Source: Pseudomonadota bacterium (lineage in GTDB: Bacteria > Pseudomonadota > Alphaproteobacteria > Sphingomonadales > Sphingomonadaceae). Taken from it: a DNA stretch of 5,388 nucleotides. Within the stretch, counting starts at the first letter, position 1; each line of letters starts with the position of its first letter. Of the stretch, positions 1-5,388 are shown in pieces. The stretch covers positions 1-5,388 of the forward strand of contig JARXKO010000105.1 of assembly GCA_030271595.1 (NCBI GenBank), given 5' to 3'. The position numbers and the translations under genes were made by a program. The notes beneath the pieces were generated by a model. The model ran no database searches. It was not told the DNA's origin and worked only from the letters and a program-made list of their open reading frames with translations.

Positions 1-518
1 AACAGATTCTGGTTGGGGATGACGATCAGCGTATCGACATGCTGCTGAAGCTCGGCGATCCCGCTGTCGGCCGCGCGTGTGCGGCGAGAGCCTTCGAACG
101 CGAACGGCTTGGTCACCACGCCGACGGTCAAAATGCCTTTGTCGCGCGCGGCCTTGGCGATGACTGGAGCAGCGCCGGTGCCGGTGCCGCCGCCCATGCC
201 GGCGGCGATGAAGCACATATGCGCGCCGGCCAGCGCCTGTTCGATTTCGTCGAGCGTCTCTTCAGCCGCGGCGCGGCCGATTTCGGGCCGCGATCCGGCG
301 CCGAGGCCCTGGGTGATCCTGAGACCAAGCTGGAGCCGGCGGTCGGCATGGCTGGAGTTGAGCGCCTGGGCGTCGGTATTGGCGACGATGAAGTCGACCC
401 CCTGGACGTCGGCGCGCATCATGTTGGCGACCGCATTGCCGCCGGCGCCGCCGACTCCGATCACGGCGATGCGCGGGCGCAGCTCGTCAACTTCGGGGCG
501 GATGAAATCGATGCTCAT
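1..518 (-). CDS. ftsZ: Cell division GTPase FtsZ (N-terminal part, cut by window edge)
   Basis: FtsZ is the bacterial tubulin homologue that polymerises with GTP into the Z-ring at midcell and recruits the divisome. The window holds the first 172 codons from ATG at 516-518; the rest lies beyond the left edge. Visible motifs are the nucleotide-binding loop [10 protein letters not shown] (residues 21-30), NTDAQAL (47-53), the tubulin signature GGGTGTG (109-115) and the PFAFEG segment (138-143), ending in IPNQNL. These are intact and in the family order, so the gene looks functional as far as it is visible. The start is supported by a good ribosome binding site and by the short N-terminal extension (about 15 residues before the first strand) usual in alphaproteobacteria. 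The gene is downstream of a 171-bp non-coding region that probably carries its own promoter. The usual neighbour ftsA is separated from it by a transporter gene. Confidence 0.97.
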   Translation of the reverse strand, partial: MSIDFIRPEVDELRPRIAVIGVGGAGGNAVANMMRADVQGVDFIVANTDAQALNSSHADRRLQLGLRITQGLGAGSRPEIGRAAAEETLDEIEQALAGAHMCFIAAGMGGGTGTGAAPVIAKAARDKGILTVGVVTKPFAFEGSRRTRAADSGIAELQQHVDTLIVIPNQNL

Positions 519-526
519 GGACCAAA

Positions 527-533
527 CTCCCTC
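527..533 (-). promoter_or_regulatory. Ribosome binding site of ftsZ
   Basis: On the minus strand this reads GAGGGAG, 8 nt before the ftsZ ATG at 518. It is the clearest Shine-Dalgarno sequence in the window and fits a highly expressed protein such as FtsZ. Confidence 0.8.
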
Positions 534-562
534 TCAAGCGGCAACGCGTTGAGCTTCCGGCA

Positions 563-578
563 TGAATCATTGAATCAT
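563..578. repeat. Perfect 8-bp tandem repeat (TGAATCAT twice) containing two GANTC sites
   Basis: TGAATCAT occurs at 563-570 and again at 571-578 with no spacer, 45 to 60 bp before the ftsZ start. Each copy contains GAATC, so two methylatable sites sit 8 bp apart. A third, GAGTC, follows at 582-586. The repeat could be a protein-binding site, a methylation-sensitive element, or chance; the sequence alone cannot say. Confidence 0.75.
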
Positions 579-689
579 CGCGAGTCGCAAGCCAAGCGAA
601 ATCATGAATGCGGGTCAAAAATTTACGTTGATAAGTGGCTCTTGGGACTCACTTCCACGCCAAATCGGGACAAAAGGACGGTGCGGGGG

Positions 690-1940
690 TCAGTCGAATG
701 CCAGCGGGCGTATCCTTGGCACCACCAGCCACCACCACAAAGCGGCGAAGACGCACACCGCGGCGGTTAGCCAAAAGGCGTTGTCGTACAGCCCGGTCCA
801 GTCGATGATCATTCCGGTGATGATTGGCCCGACGATGCCCGGAACATTGCCGACCCCGTTCTGGATCCCGATGAAGCTGCCGATGGCGCGCGGCCCGGCA
901 AAAATCTGGGCAATGGCATAGAGGTTGATGCCGCCGGTCGCGGTCGCTGCCCCGAACACCATCAGCAGGCCGCCGATCGCCAAAGGAGTGCGCGCGCCGA
1001 TCAGCCCGACGATCGCACCGGCCATGACAAGGTTGCCGACAACCATCGAAACGCGGCGGAAGGCCGGTTCGCTTCGGCCGGCTCGTGACCAGCGGTCGGA
1101 CAGCCAGCCCTGGACCAGCGCGCTGACCGCCTGGGCGACAAAACCCAGGGTCGCGAGATAGGTCATGTGAAGGATGGTGAAGCCGCGCGCCTGGACCAGA
1201 TAGAGCGGCAGCCAGACGATGATGAAATAGAGCGGGTAGGTAGCGCCGAAATGACCGATCCCCATGGCCCAGACCTCGCGGGTTCCGGCCACTCGCGCGA
1301 TCGGCACCGGTGAGCCGCGCTCGGGCGCCGCGAAATTGGGCAGCTGGCGCGCGGTCAGCAGCCACGGCCCGACCCACAGCATGGTCATCGCTCCAAATAC
1401 GACGAACATCGTGCGCCAGCCGTAAGTCGCCACCAGCAGGCCGCCAGCGAAAGTCCCGACGACAGGGCCAAGCGCAATACCCGCGGCGACCACGCTATTG
1501 GCAATTCCCCGATTCTCCGGCGCGACGTGGCGGGCGATAACCTTCGACGCGCCGGGAAAGGTGATGCTTTCGCCGAGCCCGAGCAGCAGACGCAGCACGA
1601 CCAGCGCAGCGATTCCGCCGACCAGTCCCATCATCATCGTGCTTGCCGCCCACAAGGCAATTCCGGCGGCAATCAGGCGATAGACGCACCACCGGTCGCA
1701 CGCCCAGCCGACGAAGAATTGAAGCGGGACATAGGCCCAGAAAAAGGCTGATACGGCGAGCCCGAAGCCGGTCGCCGTGAGCCCCAGCTCGGGCTTGAGC
1801 TTGGGCGCGGCGATCGCAATCGCGCCGCGGTCGACATAATTGAGCAGGATGGCGAGTCCGACCAGCAGGACCAGAACCAGACCGCCGGACGCCAACCGCG
1901 ATGGCGGCGGCGTTGAAATCGAAGTCGATGCCATGGTCAT
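690..1940 (-). CDS. Major facilitator superfamily transporter, anion:cation symporter-like
   Basis: This 416-residue inner-membrane protein has about 12 hydrophobic helices (roughly residues 20-42, 57-80, 86-107, 108-131, 146-170, 176-196, then 225-250, 258-280, 298-314, 318-345, 352-380 and 386-407) in two halves joined by a short polar loop (197-223). NYVDR at the end of helix 1 (34-38), the loop 2-3 motif GWACDRW (78-84), RLLLGLGESITFPG in helix 4 (117-130), GWR (174-176) and a second loop motif GWLSDRW (278-284) point to the anion:cation symporter family, which includes hexuronate, glucarate, galactonate and phthalate carriers. The substrate cannot be told. An organic anion taken up with H+ or Na+ is the family expectation. 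It lies 36 bp after ftsA on the same strand and is probably co-transcribed with it, yet it has no known link to division. No metabolic neighbour gives a hint. A second in-frame ATG at 1932-1934 is better spaced from a G-run than the first, so the true start may be two codons later. No frameshift or base-composition shift is evident. Confidence 0.93.
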   Translation of the reverse strand: MTMASTSISTPPPSRLASGGLVLVLLVGLAILLNYVDRGAIAIAAPKLKPELGLTATGFGLAVSAFFWAYVPLQFFVGWACDRWCVYRLIAAGIALWAASTMMMGLVGGIAALVVLRLLLGLGESITFPGASKVIARHVAPENRGIANSVVAAGIALGPVVGTFAGGLLVATYGWRTMFVVFGAMTMLWVGPWLLTARQLPNFAAPERGSPVPIARVAGTREVWAMGIGHFGATYPLYFIIVWLPLYLVQARGFTILHMTYLATLGFVAQAVSALVQGWLSDRWSRAGRSEPAFRRVSMVVGNLVMAGAIVGLIGARTPLAIGGLLMVFGAATATGGINLYAIAQIFAGPRAIGSFIGIQNGVGNVPGIVGPIITGMIIDWTGLYDNAFWLTAAVCVFAALWWWLVVPRIRPLAFD

Positions 1941-1945
1941 CCCCC
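1941..1945 (-). promoter_or_regulatory. Probable ribosome binding site of the transporter gene
   Basis: A GGGGG run on the minus strand lies directly against the ATG at 1940 but 6 nt before the ATG at 1934. The spacing favours the second ATG (protein beginning MASTS). The rest of the 36-bp gap to ftsA (1946-1976) shows neither a promoter nor a terminator that I can recognise. Confidence 0.4.
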
Positions 1946-1976
1946 AGGATTGTCAGGCTAACGATATGGCGAGCGA

Positions 1977-3230
1977 TTAATAGCCTTTTCGAAGAACGCT
2001 GACGAGGCGCGCGACCATTCCGGTCGAGGCCCGTTTCGCAAGCGTCGGGGTAGAGATGTCGCGGATATCGCCCGAATCCGACACCGCTAGCAGCGCCAGC
2101 CCGACCAGAGTCGAGAATGCCGGGCCGCTATGCGCGTCGGGCAGGCCGGTCAGCTGCTTGGGCCGGCCAATGCGGACCGCGCGGCCGAGTACGCCCTGCA
2201 TGTAATCGGCGATATTCTTGAGCTCCGCGCCGCCGCCGGTCAGCACCACCTGGCGCCCGACCGGGCCGGCGAAGCCGAGATCCTTGAGCGCGCTGTCGAC
2301 CGCCCCGGTCAGCTCCTCGATGCGCTGGCGGATGACCATCATCAGCTGGGCGCGGGTGATCTTGATCGGCTCTGCCCCCGGTTCTGCGGCGATCTGGCTG
2401 GCCTCGATCATCTCGTGATTGTCGCGCGGGCTGGTCATGGCCGAGCCGTAGAAGCATTTGAGCCGTTCGGCGTCGCGGCGCTGGACGGCGAAGGCGCAGG
2501 CGATGTCGGTGGTGATGTCGTGCGCGCCAAGCGGGATCGAGCGCAAGCCCACCAGCATCCCGCCGAGATGGACCGAGACGTTGGTGACGTCGGCACCGAG
2601 CTCGACCAGCGCCACACCAAGCTCGCGCTCTTCGTCGTTGAGGCACGCCAGTCCGGCGGCGATCGGCGAAGCGACGATCGCGCGAACTCCAAGATGCGCC
2701 GAGCGGATCACGGTGTCGATATTGCGCAGCGGCGATTCATCGGCGGCGATGACATGGATATCGACGCCCAGCCGGTTGGCGAACAGACCGATCGGCTGCT
2801 GCACGCCTTGCGCCCGGTCGATGGTGTAGAGCGCCGGATGGGCGTGGAGCACGACCTGGTTGTCACGGTGGATGGCGGCGCTGGCGTTGCGCATCAATTC
2901 ATCGATGTCGGCCTGTTCAACGGCATGGCCGCCAAGTTCGACTTCGACATTGGCGACTTCGCTGACGAGGCCGCCGGCGCCGTAGCTTGCGAGGACTTCC
3001 TCGACCGTCTGGCCGGACATGCGCTCGGCCAATTCGACCGCCTCGCGGACCGCGAACTCGCTCGCCGCCATGTCGGTGATATAGCCGCGCTTGACCCCGC
3101 GGCTTTCGCGCTGGCCGGTGCCGAGCACGGTCGGCCGGCCGTCGCCGTCGATCGATGCGATCATCGCGCTGACCTTGGACGAGCCAATGTCGAGTGCGGC
3201 GATGAGCAGCGGTTCAGCGGGCGCGGCCAT
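1977..3230 (-). CDS. ftsA: Cell division protein FtsA (actin-like FtsZ membrane anchor)
   Basis: FtsA is an actin-family ATP-binding protein that tethers FtsZ filaments to the inner membrane and recruits later divisome proteins. The 417-residue product has the phosphate-1 motif DIGSSKV (14-20), the FtsA-specific 1C (SHS2) subdomain around 86-165, a phosphate-2 region at 208-226, the adenosine motif VVLTGGGAELKNI (328-340), and a C-terminal amphipathic helix ending SVLRKGY (411-417), which matches the membrane-targeting sequence of the family. Length is normal. The phosphate-2 region reads VELGADVTN, where most FtsA proteins have an Asp and a GGGT/GAGTT-like turn. The reading frame stays open far upstream across ftsQ, so the start must be chosen. 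I chose ATG at 3228-3230 because it gives the usual short N-terminus before the first strand, 11 bp after the ftsQ stop. A GTG at 3243-3245, overlapping that stop, is the alternative. Confidence 0.96.
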   Translation of the reverse strand: MAAPAEPLLIAALDIGSSKVSAMIASIDGDGRPTVLGTGQRESRGVKRGYITDMAASEFAVREAVELAERMSGQTVEEVLASYGAGGLVSEVANVEVELGGHAVEQADIDELMRNASAAIHRDNQVVLHAHPALYTIDRAQGVQQPIGLFANRLGVDIHVIAADESPLRNIDTVIRSAHLGVRAIVASPIAAGLACLNDEERELGVALVELGADVTNVSVHLGGMLVGLRSIPLGAHDITTDIACAFAVQRRDAERLKCFYGSAMTSPRDNHEMIEASQIAAEPGAEPIKITRAQLMMVIRQRIEELTGAVDSALKDLGFAGPVGRQVVLTGGGAELKNIADYMQGVLGRAVRIGRPKQLTGLPDAHSGPAFSTLVGLALLAVSDSGDIRDISTPTLAKRASTGMVARLVSVLRKGY

Positions 3231-3241
3231 TGGACCCTGAA

Positions 3242-4153
3242 TCACCCTTCCGGAGGAGCTGCAACGACTGGCTCCCCCGGCGCACGAGGCAGCCGGACGA
3301 CCATCTGCTTGGGATCGCGCATATCGAAGCGAACGATTCCGCGGCCAAGCAGGCCGCTGCTTTTGTCGAGCTTGGCGAATTTGGCAAGCGCGGTCCGTGC
3401 CTCCTTGTCCCCTTCGGGCAAGGCGACCACTTCGCCCGACTGGAAATTCAAATCCCAGCGGCGGCCGCCGACCCAGGTGGCGGAGGTCAATTGCGGCGCC
3501 AGCGTCGGGACACTCGCAATCATCTCGCGCAATTGCCGTTCGTGGCCATTGGCGCCGGCGCCGATAAGCAAAGGCAGGTCGGGCATCCTGTCGACCGCAA
3601 CCCGGTCGAGCACGACCCCGTCCTCGTCGATCAACTGCAGCCCGCTTTGGTTCTGCCACAGCGCGGCTGGCCGCCGCTCGACGATGTCGATGACCAAGGT
3701 GTCGGGCAGGCGGCGAGACACGCGGGCATCCTTGACCCAGCCGAAGTTGAGCAATCGGGAGCGGATCGCAGCGACATCGACCAGGGTTTGCGGGGCCTTG
3801 ACCGAGCCCGCTTCGTCGGCGGCTCGGTGCAATTCGCCGGTCACCACTCGATCGACCAGCCCGCGGTCCATATTGGCGATGCCGACGATCTGATAGCCGC
3901 TGACGGTAAAGCCGGCGCGCCCGACCGCGGAGCCGGCGGCGCGCTCGGCCTTGGCCGGGATGTCGAGCGCGATCATGACGACGATCGCGATCGCCAGGAC
4001 GAAGGCGGTGAAGACCATTCCGGCAAGCTTGTTGGCGCGCGCCTGGTCGACTGGCAGCCGCTTCGCGATTTTCCTGGGAACGCTGACCTTGGGCGCGGCG
4101 AGGCGCGGCTTCGAGCGCCCCGACGACCCGCGGCGGACGTGGGCTGCGCTCAT
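3242..4153 (-). CDS. ftsQ: Cell division protein FtsQ (bitopic divisome scaffold)
   Basis: FtsQ links the cytoplasmic ring to the periplasmic divisome and, in well studied bacteria, binds FtsB and FtsL. The 303-residue protein has a basic cytoplasmic N-terminus (1-43, rich in Arg and Lys), one transmembrane helix (about 44-64), and a periplasmic part beginning with a POTRA domain (about 82-160). The conserved FtsQ core follows: FGWVKDARVSRRLPDTLVID (137-156), then VERRPAALWQ (158-167) and LIDEDGVVLD (174-183). A Pro-rich tail ends the protein. Length and topology are normal for an alphaproteobacterial FtsQ. Its ATG overlaps the ddl stop in an ATGA (4150-4153), which suggests translational coupling. 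A GAGG at 4161-4164, 7 nt before the start, can serve as ribosome binding site. Confidence 0.95.
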   Translation of the reverse strand: MSAAHVRRGSSGRSKPRLAAPKVSVPRKIAKRLPVDQARANKLAGMVFTAFVLAIAIVVMIALDIPAKAERAAGSAVGRAGFTVSGYQIVGIANMDRGLVDRVVTGELHRAADEAGSVKAPQTLVDVAAIRSRLLNFGWVKDARVSRRLPDTLVIDIVERRPAALWQNQSGLQLIDEDGVVLDRVAVDRMPDLPLLIGAGANGHERQLREMIASVPTLAPQLTSATWVGGRRWDLNFQSGEVVALPEGDKEARTALAKFAKLDKSSGLLGRGIVRFDMRDPKQMVVRLPRAPGEPVVAAPPEG

Positions 4154-5076
4154 TGCAGTGCCTCGGCGATCAGCCGCTCGACCAGATCGCCATAATCGAT
4201 GCCCTTGAGGCGCCCCTGCTCCGGTACCAGGCTTAGCGGGGTCATCCCCGGCTGGGTGTTGACCTCGAGCAGATAGAGTCCCGCTTCGCCCTGCTCATCG
4301 TCCCAGCGGAAGTCGGAACGCGAGGCGCCCTTGCAGCCGAGCAAGCGATGCGCCCGGGCGGCCGTGTCCATCATCGCCTGGGCGATTGCGGCGGGGACTT
4401 CGGCGGGGCAGACGTGCGTCGTCAGGCCGTCGGTATATTTGGCGTCATAGTCGTAGAATCCGGCCTTGGGTTTGAGCTCGGTCACCGCCAGCGCCTCGCC
4501 GCCCAGCACCGCGACGGTCAGCTCGCGGCCCTTGATGAAGGGTTCGGCGAGCAAGCGGTCGAAATGCTGCCACGGGCCTTCGACGTCGCGGCCGATGGGG
4601 GTGCCGTAATTCCCTTGCTCGGTGACGATCGCGACTCCGACCGACGACCCTTCGTTGACCGGCTTGAGCACGTATGGCCGCGGCATCGGGTCGCGCTGAT
4701 AGAGGGTTGCGCTGTCGACCATCGTTCCGGCGGGCATTCGAATGCCGTGGGGTGCGAGCACCAGCTTGGTCAGCTCCTTGTCGATCGCGATCGCCGAGGT
4801 GGTGAGTCCGCTGTGGGTGTACCGCAGTCCCATCAGGTCCATCATGCCCTGGACGCTGCCGTCTTCGCCGGGTGTGCCGTGGAGTGCGTTGAAGACCACG
4901 CCGGGCTTGAGATCCGCCAGCCGCACCGCGACGTCATGGCCCATGTCGAGTTCGGTGACGTGGGTCCAGCCGCGCGAGCGAAGCGCCCCCGCAACCCCCT
5001 GCCCGCTGGTCAACGAGACCTCGCGCTCGGCCGACCAGCCCCCCATCAGCACGACGACGTGGATCGATTTATCCAT
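4150..5076 (-). CDS. ddl: D-alanine--D-alanine ligase
   Basis: This cytoplasmic ATP-grasp enzyme joins two D-alanines for the end of the peptidoglycan stem peptide. The 308-residue length is normal for the DdlB type. The N-terminal motif [11 protein letters not shown] (12-22) holds the Glu (E17) that binds the first D-Ala. [15 protein letters not shown] (63-77) and [11 protein letters not shown] (138-148) carry the substrate-binding and omega-loop residues. FYDYDAKY (207-214) keeps the Tyr (Y214) that marks a D-Ala-D-Ala rather than D-Ala-D-lactate ligase. R253 and D255, then [17 protein letters not shown] (269-285) with E271 and N273, supply the second substrate and magnesium sites. Residue equivalences are by eye against E. 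coli DdlB. All expected catalytic residues are present. The gene overlaps murB by 8 bp upstream and ftsQ by 4 bp downstream. A weak GGGG (5083-5086) lies 6 nt before the ATG. Confidence 0.97.
   Translation of the reverse strand: MDKSIHVVVLMGGWSAEREVSLTSGQGVAGALRSRGWTHVTELDMGHDVAVRLADLKPGVVFNALHGTPGEDGSVQGMMDLMGLRYTHSGLTTSAIAIDKELTKLVLAPHGIRMPAGTMVDSATLYQRDPMPRPYVLKPVNEGSSVGVAIVTEQGNYGTPIGRDVEGPWQHFDRLLAEPFIKGRELTVAVLGGEALAVTELKPKAGFYDYDAKYTDGLTTHVCPAEVPAAIAQAMMDTAARAHRLLGCKGASRSDFRWDDEQGEAGLYLLEVNTQPGMTPLSLVPEQGRLKGIDYGDLVERLIAEALQ
4161..4164 (-). promoter_or_regulatory. Ribosome binding site of ftsQ inside the end of ddl
   Basis: GAGG on the minus strand, 7 nt before the ftsQ ATG. It supports the ATGA-overlapping start over any internal one. 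Confidence 0.55.
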
Positions 5077-5388
5077 GCCGCACCCCGACCCGCTGGATTT
5101 CCCATTCGAGTGTGATTCCGCTGTCGTCTTTCACCCGCCGCCGCACTTCTTCGCCCAATTGCTCGATATCCGCGCTGCTCGCCTGTCCCAGGTTGAGCAG
5201 GAAATTGCAGTGCTTTTCGGAGACCTGCGCGCCGCCGATCGTGAGCCCGCGGCAGCCGGCGGAGTCGATCAGCCGCCATGCCTTGTCGCCATCCGGATTC
5301 TTGAAGGTCGAGCCGCCAGTGCGGCTGCGCAAGGGTTGCGATTCCTCGCGGCTGTTCGCGATCCGGTCCATCTCGGCCTGGATCGCGG
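5069..5388 (-). CDS. murB: UDP-N-acetylenolpyruvoylglucosamine reductase MurB (C-terminal part, cut by window edge)
   Basis: MurB is the FAD- and NADPH-dependent cytoplasmic enzyme that reduces UDP-GlcNAc-enolpyruvate to UDP-MurNAc. Only the last ~106 codons lie in the window; the frame continues open through 5388, so an ATG at 5369-5371 is internal, not the start. The visible part is the C-terminal substrate-binding domain: [10 protein letters not shown], whose Ser (codon 5309-5311) is the expected proton donor, then [27 protein letters not shown], and the terminal LEWEIQRVG, whose second Glu (codon 5099-5101) matches the catalytic Glu of E. coli MurB (E325). The HCNF block and short ending fit the type II MurB common in alphaproteobacteria. 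The stop overlaps the ddl start by 8 bp, as expected in a packed dcw cluster. Confidence 0.96.
   Translation of the reverse strand, partial: AIQAEMDRIANSREESQPLRSRTGGSTFKNPDGDKAWRLIDSAGCRGLTIGGAQVSEKHCNFLLNLGQASSADIEQLGEEVRRRVKDDSGITLEWEIQRVGVRHG

Larger units (their letters stand above)
519..689 (-). promoter_or_regulatory. Non-coding leader / probable promoter region of ftsZ
   Basis: This is the only non-coding stretch over 100 bp in the window. It contains an AT-rich patch (about 615-634) that stands out from the GC-rich surroundings. A TTGACC hexamer on the minus strand (613-618) could be a -35 box, but 17 nt further on (590-595) the hexamer is TTGGCT, a poor -10, so I cannot fix the promoter. 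Four GANTC sites lie here: GAATC at 564-568 and 572-576, GAGTC at 582-586 and GACTC at 646-650. GANTC is the CcrM methylation site, and in Caulobacter the ftsZ promoter is activated through CcrM methylation and GcrA. That this also applies here is inference. No strong hairpin followed by a T-run is present after the transporter stop, so read-through into ftsZ is also possible. Confidence 0.55.

Noticed and set aside
628..660. Possible terminator hairpin after the transporter gene
   Set aside because: The best stem (AAGTG with CACTT on the minus strand) is about 5 bp with internal mismatches and no T-run directly after it, too weak for an intrinsic terminator.
39..770. Plus-strand open frame opposite the ftsZ N-terminus and its leader
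   Set aside because: It runs antisense to the unambiguous FtsZ sequence and then through the AT-rich leader, with no family features.
649..1377. Second minus-strand open frame inside the transporter gene
   Set aside because: It is an Arg-rich frame-shifted shadow of the transporter, whose own frame has 12 helices and family motifs.
3231..3659. N-terminal extension of the ftsA frame to 560 residues
   Set aside because: The added residues overlap ftsQ in another frame, are Arg-rich and low in similarity to anything in FtsA; family length and the DIGSSKV position fit a start near 3230-3245.
2130..3893. Long open frame on the plus strand opposite ftsA and ftsQ (587 codons)
   Set aside because: It is antisense to two clearly recognised genes, has no recognisable domain, and is explained by high GC at third codon positions, which removes stops from the opposite strand.

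Overview
The window is part of the division and cell wall (dcw) cluster of a GC-rich alphaproteobacterium. All six genes are on the minus strand, so transcription runs from high to low coordinates. The protein sequences and the order murB-ddl-ftsQ-ftsA-ftsZ fit alphaproteobacteria, probably a sphingomonad (order Sphingomonadales). That placement is from general resemblance, not a search.

Right to left: the last ~106 codons of murB (5069-5388, cut by the window edge) overlap ddl (4150-5076) by 8 bp. ddl overlaps ftsQ (3242-4153) through an ATGA junction. ftsQ is followed at once by ftsA (1977-3230). This block is tightly packed and was probably transcribed and translated as one unit. MurB makes UDP-MurNAc and Ddl makes D-Ala-D-Ala, both for the peptidoglycan precursor. 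FtsQ is the bitopic divisome scaffold, and FtsA ties FtsZ filaments to the membrane.

The expected next gene, ftsZ, is not directly after ftsA. A complete 12-helix major facilitator transporter of the anion:cation symporter type (690-1940) lies between them on the same strand, 36 bp after ftsA. A 171-bp non-coding region follows, then the first 172 codons of ftsZ (1-518), which runs off the left edge. That region is the only sizeable non-coding stretch. It has an AT-rich patch, a perfect 8-bp tandem repeat and four GANTC sites, three of them within 23 bp. GANTC is the target of the cell-cycle methylase CcrM, so this looks like the cell-cycle-controlled ftsZ promoter region.

No RNA gene, mobile element, CRISPR array or convincing intrinsic terminator was seen. 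I see no wholly new system. The points worth a second look are the transporter inside the ftsA-ftsZ pair, the GANTC cluster before ftsZ, and an unusual nucleotide-binding motif in FtsA.
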